Assembly (NCBI RefSeq): GCF_046271865.1
Contig: NZ_CP176580.1
Span: forward strand, 4,753,509 to 4,817,508
DNA: 64,000 bases
Direction of reading: 5' to 3'
Source of the DNA: Nitrincola salilacus
GTDB taxonomy: Bacteria; Pseudomonadota; Gammaproteobacteria; Pseudomonadales; Balneatricaceae
The position numbers and the translations under genes are program-made. Shown here in pieces: positions 1 through 7,883 of the stretch. Numbering within the stretch: position 1 is the first letter of the stretch; every line of letters begins with the position of its first letter. The notes under the pieces were generated by a model that was given only the letters and a program-made list of their open reading frames with translations, did not search any database and was not told the origin of the DNA.

Positions 1-335
1 CCCGATTACCCTACAGCCTTCGGCTTGCAGTGGAGTTGATGCGTAACAACATTGAAGAGCCTTTATCACTGGAGGAGATAGCCTGTTATGCCAACTTATC
101 CCGTCGCCAACTGGAGCGGCAATTCAATCGCTATCTGATGGTAACGCCATCAAAGTACTATATTGAGCTGCGCCTGAAGCAAGCTAAACGCTTGTTACTG
201 CAAAGCAGTATACCGGTGATTCAAGTTGCAGTTGCCTGTGGCTTTGTCAGCTCTGCACACTTCAGCAATACCTTTCGCAAGTTGTTTGGAATTTCACCAA
301 ACAAGCTGCGCTTCCAACAAAGCACAGCTGAATAA
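1..335 (+). CDS. AraC-family transcriptional regulator, C-terminal part
   Basis: The reading frame is open to the left edge, so only the C-terminal DNA-binding domain is present. About 110 residues hold the two helix-turn-helix motifs of the AraC/XylS family: 'LSLEEIACYANLSRRQLERQF' region first, then the 'IPVIQVAVACGFVSSAHFSNTFRKLFG' region with the usual ending 'SPNKLR'. The first motif resembles the GlxA/CdhR branch of the family. An internal GTG at 30 is not taken as the start because the frame continues upstream with AraC-like residues. It converges on the hydroxyproline genes and could regulate them, but that is inferred from position only. Confidence 0.85.
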   Translation, partial: RLPYSLRLAVELMRNNIEEPLSLEEIACYANLSRRQLERQFNRYLMVTPSKYYIELRLKQAKRLLLQSSIPVIQVAVACGFVSSAHFSNTFRKLFGISPNKLRFQQSTAE

Positions 336-344
336 CCTATGCCT

Positions 345-373
345 GATGATGATACTGATTGAGTATCATCATC
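345..373. terminator. Perfect 11-bp stem hairpin between convergent genes
   Basis: An 11-bp perfect inverted repeat (GATGATGATAC at 345-355, GTATCATCATC at 363-373) encloses a 7-nt loop. It lies 9 nt after the AraC stop and between two convergent genes, so a termination or mRNA-end role is plausible. No U-tract follows on either strand, so a classical intrinsic terminator is not established. A second, weaker repeat (GGTGGAT 415-421, ATCCACC 432-438) lies just before the end of the next gene. Confidence 0.4.
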
Positions 374-440
374 CTCCATCCAGCGTCGTTGTAATATTTG
401 AAGTGATTTTTTGCGGTGGATGCCTTGGAAAATCCACCAT

Positions 441-1436
441 TCACAATGAATGACGGATTTTTTCAAGCACCACCGTGTCGATTGCAATGCAGTCCTCTTC
501 TGAACGATTGCTTCGTACCGGGCGGCGGTTAGGCGCGTAGGTACCACCCCGTTCGGCGACTCGATCCAGATGCTGGCTCAGGCGGGTGGAAAAGTCTTCG
601 TCAATAACGGTGGGCAGGATCGCAATGATCGTCAACCCTGCGTCGATCACCTGATCTCCGCCCTGGAAATCTGGCATGTCGAGCGACCATGAGGCACCGG
701 ACAATCCAGCCGCAAGGCTCTCGACCATCAGCGCCACGTTTGAGCCTTTCGTTCCGCCGAATGCCAACAGCGCACCGCGCAGGCCAGCCGCCGCATCGGT
801 GGTCGCGTTGCCCTTCTCGTCGATGGCCCAACCTTCGGGAATCTTACGTCCCTCTTCCGCCGCCTTTACCAGATTGACGAAGGCCGTCGCACTGGACGCC
901 TGGTCAATGACCAGCGGCGCGTTGATATCGGCCAGGGGCGCGGCGAACGCCATCGGGTTGGTACCGAAAACTATCTTGCCACTGGGCGAACCCGCCACCA
1001 CGGCTGGACTGTTGGACACGGCAAAGGCGATCACACCTTCCAGGGCAAGACGGCGCACATAATAACCCAGCTCACCAGTGGTATAGCTGTTGCCTTGGAT
1101 GAAGATCGTCACACCCAGTTCCCGGGTTTTTTCGACAAGCGTCGGCATTGCCCGATCGAAACCGAGCTGCGCGATGCCTCCATCCGCATCCGAGTGGATG
1201 ATAGCGGCCAGGGGCGATGTGATTTTCGGCTCTGCTTCTGTGTTGATGCGTCCCTCTCTGAAACTGGAAAGGTAATCCAGAAGATGCGGGAACCCGACAC
1301 CGGGATGCCCAAAAAGCGCCGCCGAAACCGTCGCCTTTGCCAAGGAGTGTGCGGTGGCAGGGTTAGCACCCGCAGCGAGACAGGCCTGTTCAGCCAAAGC
1401 CTGTGCATCGTGTGCGGAAAGTGTCTGCTGACTCAA
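441..1436 (-). CDS. Ldh2-family oxidoreductase, probable delta1-pyrroline-2-carboxylate reductase
   Basis: A 331-residue member of the malate/L-lactate/ureidoglycolate dehydrogenase (Ldh2) family of NAD(P)H enzymes. Family hallmarks visible are 'ALFGHPGVGFPHL' near the N-terminus, 'VIFGTNPMAFAAP'-type and 'DQASSATAFVN' segments, and 'GLRGALLAFGGTKGS' before the C-terminal helices. Next to a proline racemase-superfamily enzyme and a DapA-type deaminase, the likely role is reduction of delta1-pyrroline-2-carboxylate to L-proline (DpkA/LhpD type); the family alone cannot fix the substrate. The start is taken as TTG at 1436, preceded by GAGAGG nine bases upstream; a longer reading to 1535 adds 33 low-complexity, non-family residues. 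It shares a strand with the next two genes. Confidence 0.8.
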   Translation of the reverse strand: MSQQTLSAHDAQALAEQACLAAGANPATAHSLAKATVSAALFGHPGVGFPHLLDYLSSFREGRINTEAEPKITSPLAAIIHSDADGGIAQLGFDRAMPTLVEKTRELGVTIFIQGNSYTTGELGYYVRRLALEGVIAFAVSNSPAVVAGSPSGKIVFGTNPMAFAAPLADINAPLVIDQASSATAFVNLVKAAEEGRKIPEGWAIDEKGNATTDAAAGLRGALLAFGGTKGSNVALMVESLAAGLSGASWSLDMPDFQGGDQVIDAGLTIIAILPTVIDEDFSTRLSQHLDRVAERGGTYAPNRRPVRSNRSEEDCIAIDTVVLEKIRHSL

Positions 1437-1510
1437 GGAAAGATACCTCTCATGTTCTTGATGTTGTTTTTCGCGACCGTTCCCGGAATGAACGGAGTGT
1501 CCCCCTGTTA

Positions 1511-2563
1511 TCAAGCCCAGATGTCCTGCACGCAAAACCCTTCTGTGAAAGGGTCATCATTATCCAACACATAGGTATTGATCCCATAGATCCAACTGGT
1601 TCCGGTAATCGTCGGTATGACCGAAGTTTTTTCACCCACTTTTGTTTCCTCGACAAGCCTGCCGGTAAACACGTTGCCAAGAATACCCTGGTGGCGGAAA
1701 TCCTTATTCAATGGCAGTTCCCCCTTGGCATGAAGCACCGCCATTTTGGCGCAGGTTCCCGTACCGCATGGGCACCGATCTATCGCGCCTGTCCAGGTAC
1801 TGGGTTTGTCCCAGTCAAAGTCGCCGGACGCCACGGTCACCGCGTTTTTCCAATCCGCATCCGGGCTACTTGCCGGCCCGGATAGCTGCGATATCGTAAT
1901 CCCAACCCCCGGGTAATCAGGATGTTCAACGGGTAACTGCTCAATAGCGGCCTGCCTGATCATCGCTGAAATCCGTGCGATCTCCGCTCCATGCTCAGGT
2001 ATCAGTTCCACTCCGGGAAACTGCCGGACATCAGCAATGACATAAAACATGCCTCCCCATCCCACATCCACTGTCACCTTGCCGAGATGAGGAACCTCTA
2101 TTTCTGCATCCAGATAGGCGGCAAATGCCGGAACATTCTTGAATGTAACGTTTTTCACCTTGCCATCTTTGCACTCAGCCCTGATACGTATCAGTCCAGC
2201 GGGGGCTTCCAGAATAAGCTCGGTAACAGGTTCATGCATCGGCAGCATGCCCATTTCAAGCAGTACGGTCGCCACGGATATGGTGTTACCACCGGACATG
2301 ACAGGATACTCAACCTGCTCCATGATGACGTAACCGGCATCAGCATCAGGATGACAGGGCGGAACAATAATATTGCAACACAGGGGTGGATAACCACGAG
2401 GCTCACGTAGCATCAGCTTACGCAACTGGTCGTCATTCTCTCTCAGCCATACCATTTTCTCGTACACTGTCTTTCCCGGGATGTTTGGAACACCACCAGT
2501 GATAACGCGCATAGGTTCACCTGCGTGTGTGTCGATAGCATGAATTGTTCTTTTAAATGACAT
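1511..2563 (-). CDS. Proline racemase superfamily, trans-3-hydroxy-L-proline dehydratase / 4-hydroxyproline epimerase type
   Basis: A 350-residue cytosolic enzyme. The proline racemase fold uses two facing catalytic residues. Here the first is Ser90 ('VMSGGNT') and the second Cys266 ('CPCGTGTCA'), instead of the Cys/Cys pair of true racemases and most 4-hydroxyproline epimerases. From the literature on this superfamily, Ser/Cys members dehydrate trans-3-hydroxy-L-proline and sometimes also epimerise 4-hydroxyproline. The dehydratase product, delta1-pyrroline-2-carboxylate, is the expected substrate of the downstream Ldh2 enzyme, which supports a T3LHyp to proline route. The ATG at 2563 has AGGGG six bases upstream. 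A 171-bp gap separates it from the upstream deaminase gene, so it may have its own promoter. Confidence 0.82.
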   Translation of the reverse strand: MSFKRTIHAIDTHAGEPMRVITGGVPNIPGKTVYEKMVWLRENDDQLRKLMLREPRGYPPLCCNIIVPPCHPDADAGYVIMEQVEYPVMSGGNTISVATVLLEMGMLPMHEPVTELILEAPAGLIRIRAECKDGKVKNVTFKNVPAFAAYLDAEIEVPHLGKVTVDVGWGGMFYVIADVRQFPGVELIPEHGAEIARISAMIRQAAIEQLPVEHPDYPGVGITISQLSGPASSPDADWKNAVTVASGDFDWDKPSTWTGAIDRCPCGTGTCAKMAVLHAKGELPLNKDFRHQGILGNVFTGRLVEETKVGEKTSVIPTITGTSWIYGINTYVLDNDDPFTEGFCVQDIWA

Positions 2564-2734
2564 TTCTGACCCCTGTAAATACTCTTGACAACACGAGTGA
2601 AAGCAGTGGTTGAGCCCTGATTATCGTTTAGGAATCAGTACACTCAGCCACTGCCGAACGTGTAACCTAAGCTATTACAGTCGCGAAGCTAATAAAAACG
2701 ACTTTTCCTCTGTGCAAATCACAACCTGAGGTTA

Positions 2735-3685
2735 TCACTGAGATGACATCAGCTCAGCCGACCACTGCTCATACCAACTGCGGAACAGGCGGTACTGGTT
2801 TTCAGCATAGTGGCGCTGCGACTGGCTCAACGCATCCGTCTCGTTGAAATGCAGGGTATATTCCTCATCGCCGTTCAACACCATCAGGTATTTGTAGTAG
2901 AGCACCAGATCAGCACCCTCATCAAAGGAGGAGAGCACCCCCAGCGCGGACTCCAGTTCCAGAGCCAGACGACGTGCCTGTACATCTCCCTTAGCGGCCT
3001 TCCTGCACAGAGCAACCAACTGCAACACCTCACGTGGCAAGGCATTGCCAATACCTGTGATGGCTCCAGTTGCACCGCAATTGACGAAGCCATGAAACAC
3101 GGTGGTATCCACACCGACCATCAGCGTCACCGCCTCATCCTGTGAAGTGATATGCTCCGCTGCATAACGCAGATCCGCAGCCCCACCGAACTCCTTGAAT
3201 CCAATCAGGTTTGGATGCTGCTCACGCAACTCAAAGAACAGATCGGCGCGGGTAGCAAAGCCATAGTAGGGGCTGTTATAGATCACGGCTGGCAGAGCGG
3301 GTGCCGCATTCAGAATGGCCGAGAAATGCGCTTTCTGCGCAGCCACTGACGTGCCCCGCGACAATACACGCGGAATCACCATCAAACCCTGTGCGCCTAC
3401 CGCTGCGGCATGGGCAGCGTGAGAGACAGCCTCACGGCTGTTCACGGCCCCTGTGCCCACAATCGTCGGAACACCGGCCTCCACCAGCCGAGCGACGCCT
3501 TCCTGTCGTTCCCCTTCGGTCAGTAACGGCCAGTCTCCCATAGAGCCGCAGTACACAACTGCACTCATGCCTATATCAATCAGCTCACGGCCTTTGGCTA
3601 CCAATGCATCAAAGTCGGGTTTGCGCGTTGGCGTACAAGGCGTCATCAGGGCGGGGATGCATCCGTTAAAAATCGTGTCTTTCAT
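2735..3685 (-). CDS. DapA-family aldolase/deaminase, probable 1-pyrroline-4-hydroxy-2-carboxylate deaminase
   Basis: A 316-residue TIM-barrel enzyme of the dihydrodipicolinate synthase/N-acetylneuraminate lyase family. The Schiff-base lysine is Lys164 ('IGFKEFGG') and the conserved tyrosine Tyr136 ('AVIYNSPYYG'). In hydroxyproline degradation this family supplies the deaminase that turns 1-pyrroline-4-hydroxy-2-carboxylate into 2,5-dioxopentanoate (HypD/LhpC). Assignment to that step comes from its neighbours; a different pyruvate-type substrate is possible. The ATG at 3685 has an AAAGG ribosome-binding site; an extension to 3763 would run through a palindromic operator-like site and is rejected. 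It heads the minus-strand hydroxyproline group. Confidence 0.78.
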   Translation of the reverse strand: MKDTIFNGCIPALMTPCTPTRKPDFDALVAKGRELIDIGMSAVVYCGSMGDWPLLTEGERQEGVARLVEAGVPTIVGTGAVNSREAVSHAAHAAAVGAQGLMVIPRVLSRGTSVAAQKAHFSAILNAAPALPAVIYNSPYYGFATRADLFFELREQHPNLIGFKEFGGAADLRYAAEHITSQDEAVTLMVGVDTTVFHGFVNCGATGAITGIGNALPREVLQLVALCRKAAKGDVQARRLALELESALGVLSSFDEGADLVLYYKYLMVLNGDEEYTLHFNETDALSQSQRHYAENQYRLFRSWYEQWSAELMSSQ

Positions 3686-3746
3686 AGCAATACCTTTGAG
3701 TGTTGGGCCGGAGTCGTGATCGTGTTTACTTGATCGCAATTGTATT

Positions 3747-3763
3747 TTGTATATTTTATACAA
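3747..3763. promoter_or_regulatory. 17-bp palindrome, candidate operator of the hydroxyproline genes
   Basis: TTGTATA (3747-3753) and TATACAA (3757-3763) form a perfect inverted repeat with a 3-base spacer, 62 bp upstream of the deaminase start, in AT-rich promoter-like sequence. The sequence resembles sites bound by GntR/FCD regulators, a group known to control hydroxyproline genes in other proteobacteria. No such regulator is encoded nearby, so the binder is unknown. Confidence 0.45.
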
Positions 3764-3846
3764 TTTATAGAATCGCTTGTAAAGTGATCTGTCTGGATTG
3801 AACTCCAGATACAGTAAAAAGGGGCAACATTGATTTTTCAGAGATG

Positions 3847-3916
3847 GCGGCAGCAGTTACGCGCTGCCGCTCAAGAAGTGAAGAGGTATAAGAGCTCTAT
3901 TTATAAAAGCTCTATG
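3847..3916. repeat. Hairpin plus 15-bp tandem repeat downstream of the toxin gene
   Basis: A perfect 8-bp stem (GCGGCAGC 3847-3854, GCTGCCGC 3863-3870, 8-nt loop) is followed by two 15-bp tandem units at 3887-3901 and 3902-3916 (13 of 15 bases equal; core AGCTCTAT). They lie just beyond the end of the parE-like gene. The hairpin could end its transcript; no function for the tandem units is apparent. Confidence 0.4.
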
Positions 3917-3918
3917 CG

Positions 3919-4230
3919 CTAAATCATATTACGACAGGCCAGGTGCTCAGAGGGCACCATGCGCTTGTGCAATACAGCAAACACTATCACTTGGTCATTA
4001 TGTACTAAGAAGTAGATAACATGGCTGACATGAGGAAAGCTTGACACATCAGCACCGAGTTCAGGTCTTCGCTGGCCCATGCTTGGCGTTTCAGCAAGTA
4101 GCTGTAAAGTGGTTCGCACCCCTGACAGATACTGACGGGACTTTTCCAGACCCCATTGCTGCACCGTAAAACGGCGAATATCTATCAGATCCGATTTCGC
4201 ATCGGCAGTAATTCGATATGTAGACGACAT
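3919..4230 (-). CDS. ParE/RelE-superfamily toxin
   Basis: A 103-residue basic protein with the ParE pattern: N-terminal 'YRITADAKSDLIDIRRFT', central 'LQLLAETPSMGQRRPEL' and C-terminal 'HVIYFLVHNDQVIVFAVLHKRM'. ParE toxins poison DNA gyrase; RelE relatives cleave mRNA on the ribosome, and this one looks more like ParE. Its ATG shares one base with the upstream antitoxin stop (TAATG), so the pair is translationally coupled. The expected role is a chromosomal toxin-antitoxin module beside glmS. Confidence 0.88.
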   Translation of the reverse strand: MSSTYRITADAKSDLIDIRRFTVQQWGLEKSRQYLSGVRTTLQLLAETPSMGQRRPELGADVSSFPHVSHVIYFLVHNDQVIVFAVLHKRMVPSEHLACRNMI

Positions 4231-4490
4231 TAATCGTGATCACCAGCATCCAACTCATCGAAAAACGCCTCGCCATCGATGAGTCTTGCCGCAGCTACAT
4301 CCAGCCTGGCCCTGTCGGATCTTATTTTCAGCAGTTCCAGCTTCATGGACTCAATACTCTGATAATCTTCTGCCGACATGACTACAGCCACAGGCTTACC
4401 ATTTTTGTTGATTTGCACCGGTGCTTTTTGCGCCCTCATCAGCATACTGCCAAAATGTGTTTTGGCTTCATTGGCAGATAGATTATCCAT
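4230..4490 (-). CDS. Phd/YefM-family antitoxin
   Basis: An 86-residue protein whose N-terminal half has the Phd/YefM DNA-binding signature ('LSANEAKTHFGSMLMRAQ' followed by 'KNGKPVAVVMSAEDYQS') and whose acidic C-terminal part would wrap the toxin. Such antitoxins bind their own promoter, helped by the toxin. GGAG lies six bases before the ATG, and the 70 bp upstream contains repeated CGTTC/GAACG motifs (about 4512-4540) that could be the operator. It overlaps the toxin gene by one base. Confidence 0.88.
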   Translation of the reverse strand: MDNLSANEAKTHFGSMLMRAQKAPVQINKNGKPVAVVMSAEDYQSIESMKLELLKIRSDRARLDVAAARLIDGEAFFDELDAGDHD

Positions 4491-4571
4491 ATCATACTCC
4501 TGAAAAAATCGTTCGATTCGTTCAAAGTAAACGATGAAGGGCGCAACATGTCAAGCTAAATGGGTTCCCCG

Positions 4572-6398
4572 CTACTCCACCGTCACCGACTTCGCCAGAT
4601 TCCTGGGCTGATCCACATCCGTACCTTTCAGCACTGCAACATGATAAGACAGTAACTGCAAAGGCAGGGTGTAGGCGATTGGTTCCAACAAGCGCGGTAC
4701 TTCCGGCAGACTGATCACATGCACGCCATCTTCCGGGCGAATGCTCTGCTCGCAGCCAGAGAATACAAACAGCTCTCCGCCACGGGCACGCACCTCCTGC
4801 AGGTTGGCCTTGAGCTTATCCAGCATCTCGTTACGCGGGGCGATGGTGACCACCGGCATATCCTTGTCGACCAGTGCCAGTGGGCCGTGCTTGAGTTCAC
4901 CGGCAGGATAGGCTTCGGCATGGATATAAGAGATCTCCTTGAGCTTCAGCGCACCCTCCATGGCGATCGGGCAGAGCGGCCCGCGGCCCAGGAACAGCGC
5001 ATGGTGCTTCTCGTTGAAGGCTTCAGCCATCAGCGCCACCGGCTTGTCGAGTGCCAGCAGATCACGCAGCAGATCCGGCAGCTGCTTCAACTGAGTGATC
5101 ATCTCTGCTTCTTGTTCTGTTGTCACTCCATAGCGACGGCCCAGTGCAATAGTCGTCAAGATCAGTGCCACCAGCTGTGAGGTGAACGCTTTGGTTGAAG
5201 CGACGCCTATCTCTGGTCCGGCGTTGGTCATCAGGCACAGATCAGACTCGCGCACCAGTGAGCTGCCAGGCACGTTGCAGATGGCAAGGCTTGCCAGCAC
5301 ACGTGATTTGACGTCACGCAGCGCGGCCAGAGTATCGGCCGTTTCGCCCGACTGCGACAGGGTGATCAGCAGCGTGCCTTCGGGTATCACCACCTGACGG
5401 TAGCGGAACTCGCTGGCCACTTCGACCGAACAGGGGATACCAACCAGCTCTTCGATCCAGTAGCGCGCCACTAAACCTGCATGGAAACTGGTTCCGCAGG
5501 CGACGATCTGCACCTGGCGTACCTGATCAAAGACTGCTCCGGCTTCGATCCCGAACGCCTGCTCCAGCAGATGATCGCCGCTGATGCGTCCTTCCAGCAC
5601 CTGCTGCATGACGGCTGGCTGCTCGTAGATCTCCTTGAGCATGAAATGCTTGAAGTTGCCTTTCTCCGCCGAGCTGATGCCATGTTCAAAAACATGGGAT
5701 GGACGCTCAACCTGTTCATCCGCAGCATTGTAAATGGTGACACTGGCAGTAGTGATGCAGGCGATATCATCCTCTTCCATAAAGATGAAGCGATCGGTTA
5801 CCGGCAGCAGCGCCAGTTGATCCGAGGCGATAAAGTGCTCACCGATCCCCACGCCGATCACCAGAGGGCTGCCCTTACGCGCCGCCAGCAGTTGATCCGG
5901 GTAATCGGCATGGATCACTCCAAGCGAAAAAGCACCTTTAAGCCGGGCAACAGAGCTCTTGAACGCTTGCAGCAGGTTCTGGCCCTGTTGTACAGCCTGA
6001 TCGATCAGGTGCGCCACCACTTCGGTATCGGTATCGGAACTGAAGCGGTAACCTGCCGCGATCAGTTCCTCCTTGATCGATTCGAAATTCTCGACAATAC
6101 CGTTATGTACCAGCGCCAGTTTGTCGCCAGACATATGCGGATGAGCGTTGTCTTCGGTCGGCTTGCCGTGTGTCGCCCAGCGCGTATGTGCGATTCCCAG
6201 GGTACCGGTGAGAGGCTGGCTATCATGTGCATCCTGCAGCGCCTGAACCTTACCGGCACGGCGCAAACGACCTATCTGCTGATCTACCATCACCGCCATA
6301 CCAGCTGAGTCATAGCCACGATATTCCAGACGATGCAGACCTTCCAGCAAAATACCCGATACCGGTCTGACTGAAACTGCTCCTACTATTCCACACAT
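4572..6398 (-). CDS. glmS: Glutamine--fructose-6-phosphate aminotransferase
   Basis: A 608-residue cytosolic enzyme making glucosamine-6-phosphate from fructose-6-phosphate and glutamine, the entry to peptidoglycan and lipopolysaccharide amino sugars. It starts 'MCGIVGAV', so Cys2 becomes the N-terminal nucleophile of the glutaminase domain; 'LEYRGYDSAG' and 'ARWATHGKP' follow. The two SIS isomerase domains fill the C-terminal half, ending 'NLAKSVTVE' with the catalytic lysine. Length matches the family (about 609). It lies 11 bp downstream of glmU with GAGGAG before its ATG, so the two are almost certainly co-transcribed. No ribozyme is seen or expected in this group. Confidence 0.98.
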   Translation of the reverse strand: MCGIVGAVSVRPVSGILLEGLHRLEYRGYDSAGMAVMVDQQIGRLRRAGKVQALQDAHDSQPLTGTLGIAHTRWATHGKPTEDNAHPHMSGDKLALVHNGIVENFESIKEELIAAGYRFSSDTDTEVVAHLIDQAVQQGQNLLQAFKSSVARLKGAFSLGVIHADYPDQLLAARKGSPLVIGVGIGEHFIASDQLALLPVTDRFIFMEEDDIACITTASVTIYNAADEQVERPSHVFEHGISSAEKGNFKHFMLKEIYEQPAVMQQVLEGRISGDHLLEQAFGIEAGAVFDQVRQVQIVACGTSFHAGLVARYWIEELVGIPCSVEVASEFRYRQVVIPEGTLLITLSQSGETADTLAALRDVKSRVLASLAICNVPGSSLVRESDLCLMTNAGPEIGVASTKAFTSQLVALILTTIALGRRYGVTTEQEAEMITQLKQLPDLLRDLLALDKPVALMAEAFNEKHHALFLGRGPLCPIAMEGALKLKEISYIHAEAYPAGELKHGPLALVDKDMPVVTIAPRNEMLDKLKANLQEVRARGGELFVFSGCEQSIRPEDGVHVISLPEVPRLLEPIAYTLPLQLLSYHVAVLKGTDVDQPRNLAKSVTVE

Positions 6399-6409
6399 AA
6401 TACTTCTCC

Positions 6410-7783
6410 TCAGGACCGGGTTTTGGTCGGACGCTTCCAGCCATCCAGATTGATCTGTTTACCGCGCGCGACTGCCAACTGCTGCTCGCCAACCGTTTTG
6501 GTGATCGTAGAGCCGGCACCAATCGTGGCACCCTCGCCGACACTGACCGGGGCAACCAGTGAGGTGTTGGAGCCGATAAAGGCTCCGTTGCCGATCTCTG
6601 TCTTGAATTTATTCACGCCATCGTAGTTGCAGGTAATCGTTCCGGCACCAATGTTAACCTGTTCGCCCACCTCGGCATCACCAATGTAACTCAGATGATT
6701 AACCTTGCTGCCGGCACCGATCTGCGCCTTTTTGGTTTCAACAAAGTTGCCGATACGTGCACCTGTCGCCAGCTCAGTACCGGGTCGCAGGCGCGCAAAG
6801 GGGCCGATACTGGCGTTGTCAGCGACGATCACACCATCCAGCATGGAGTTAGCTTCAATTCGGGTATTTGCACCGACACGGCTGTTGCGGATCACACAGT
6901 TAGGCCCGATCACCACGCCATCGCCCAGCTCCACCTCACCTTCAAACACACAGTTCACATCGATGAACAGATCACGCCCAGTCTGCAGGCGGCCACGGAT
7001 ATCGATCCGTTGCGGGTCGGGCAGGGTGACGCCATCGGCCATCAGTTGCTGCGCCTGCTGCAGTTGATACCAGCGTTCCAGCAAAGCCAGTTGCTGCCGA
7101 TTGTTGACGCCCTGCACCTCCTGCTCGGCATTCGGTTGCAGTGTGGCAATCGGTACTCCGGCATTGGCGGCCATGGCGATGATATCGGTCAGATAATATT
7201 CTCCCTGCGCATTGGCAGATGACAGCTGCGGTAACCACTCACGCAGCTTCGACACCTGCAGCGCCATAATACCGGTATTCACTTCCGTGACTTTGAGCTG
7301 CTCTGCATTGGCGTCCTTCTGCTCGACAATAGCCACCACTTCCCCGGCACTATTGCGAATAATGCGACCATAACCAGTCGGATCAGCCAGATTAACCGTC
7401 AACAGGGCCAGCTGTTGATGGCTGGCAAGCTCGACCATCTGCGCCAGAGTCTTGTGCTGAATCAGCGGCACGTCGCCATAGAGAATCAGCATGATCGCAT
7501 CATCGGCACTGTGTGGCAGGGTCTGCAACACGGCATGTCCGGTACCCAGTTGCTGTTCCTGCAGTGTAAAGCGCAGCGGTTGATCCACCATAGACTGTCT
7601 GATCTGATCGGCGCCATGCCCTATGACAACCTGAATCCCAGCATCCGGTAGTAATGATGCACTGTCGATTACATGCTGCAGCATTGGTTTGCCTGCCAAC
7701 GGGTGCATCACCTTCGGCAGTGAGGATTTCATCCGCGTACCCTGACCGGCCGCCAGAATCACAACTTCAATGTTCGTATCCAA
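6410..7783 (-). CDS. glmU: Bifunctional UDP-N-acetylglucosamine pyrophosphorylase / glucosamine-1-phosphate N-acetyltransferase
   Basis: A 457-residue two-domain enzyme performing the last two steps to UDP-GlcNAc. The N-terminal uridyltransferase has 'VVILAAGQGTRMKSSLPKV' at the nucleotide site; the C-terminal half is a left-handed beta-helix acetyltransferase with hexapeptide repeats and 'TITCNYDGVNKFKT'. The start is taken as TTG at 7783, with CAGGGA eight bases upstream, giving the normal family length (E. coli 456). Reading further to 7855 adds 24 residues with no family support. It forms an operon with glmS. Confidence 0.97.
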   Translation of the reverse strand: MDTNIEVVILAAGQGTRMKSSLPKVMHPLAGKPMLQHVIDSASLLPDAGIQVVIGHGADQIRQSMVDQPLRFTLQEQQLGTGHAVLQTLPHSADDAIMLILYGDVPLIQHKTLAQMVELASHQQLALLTVNLADPTGYGRIIRNSAGEVVAIVEQKDANAEQLKVTEVNTGIMALQVSKLREWLPQLSSANAQGEYYLTDIIAMAANAGVPIATLQPNAEQEVQGVNNRQQLALLERWYQLQQAQQLMADGVTLPDPQRIDIRGRLQTGRDLFIDVNCVFEGEVELGDGVVIGPNCVIRNSRVGANTRIEANSMLDGVIVADNASIGPFARLRPGTELATGARIGNFVETKKAQIGAGSKVNHLSYIGDAEVGEQVNIGAGTITCNYDGVNKFKTEIGNGAFIGSNTSLVAPVSVGEGATIGAGSTITKTVGEQQLAVARGKQINLDGWKRPTKTRS

Positions 7784-7819
7784 GCAAAAAATCCCTGAAA
7801 TAAATAGTTTGTCCAAGTG

Positions 7820-7883
7820 TTGACCTGAATTTACAGGATTGTCAGAATCAATCAATATGTTTTGTCAGAGAAAAATTGACAAA
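7820..7883 (+). promoter_or_regulatory. Promoter and inverted-repeat operator of the TrmB-like gene
   Basis: TTGACC (7820-7825) and CAGAAT (7843-7848), 17 bp apart, form a plausible sigma70 promoter giving a leader of roughly 30 nt. Within that leader TTTGTCA (7861-7867) and TGACAAA (7877-7883) form a perfect inverted repeat that reaches the first base of the start codon. A regulator bound there would block initiation or translation, so autoregulation by the TrmB-like protein is the simple guess. There is no strong ribosome-binding site before this ATG. Confidence 0.45.

Noticed and set aside
415..438. Intrinsic terminator for the reductase gene
   Set aside because: The GGTGGAT/ATCCACC stem is not followed by a T-run on the minus strand, and the T-run present precedes it on the plus strand.
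1437..1535. N-terminal extension of the Ldh2-family protein
   Set aside because: No family similarity, and a well-placed GAGAGG before the TTG at 1436 supports the shorter form.
4491..4571. glmS ribozyme or riboswitch
   Set aside because: The gap lies downstream of glmS, and glmS has only an 11-bp gap upstream; no ribozyme core is present.
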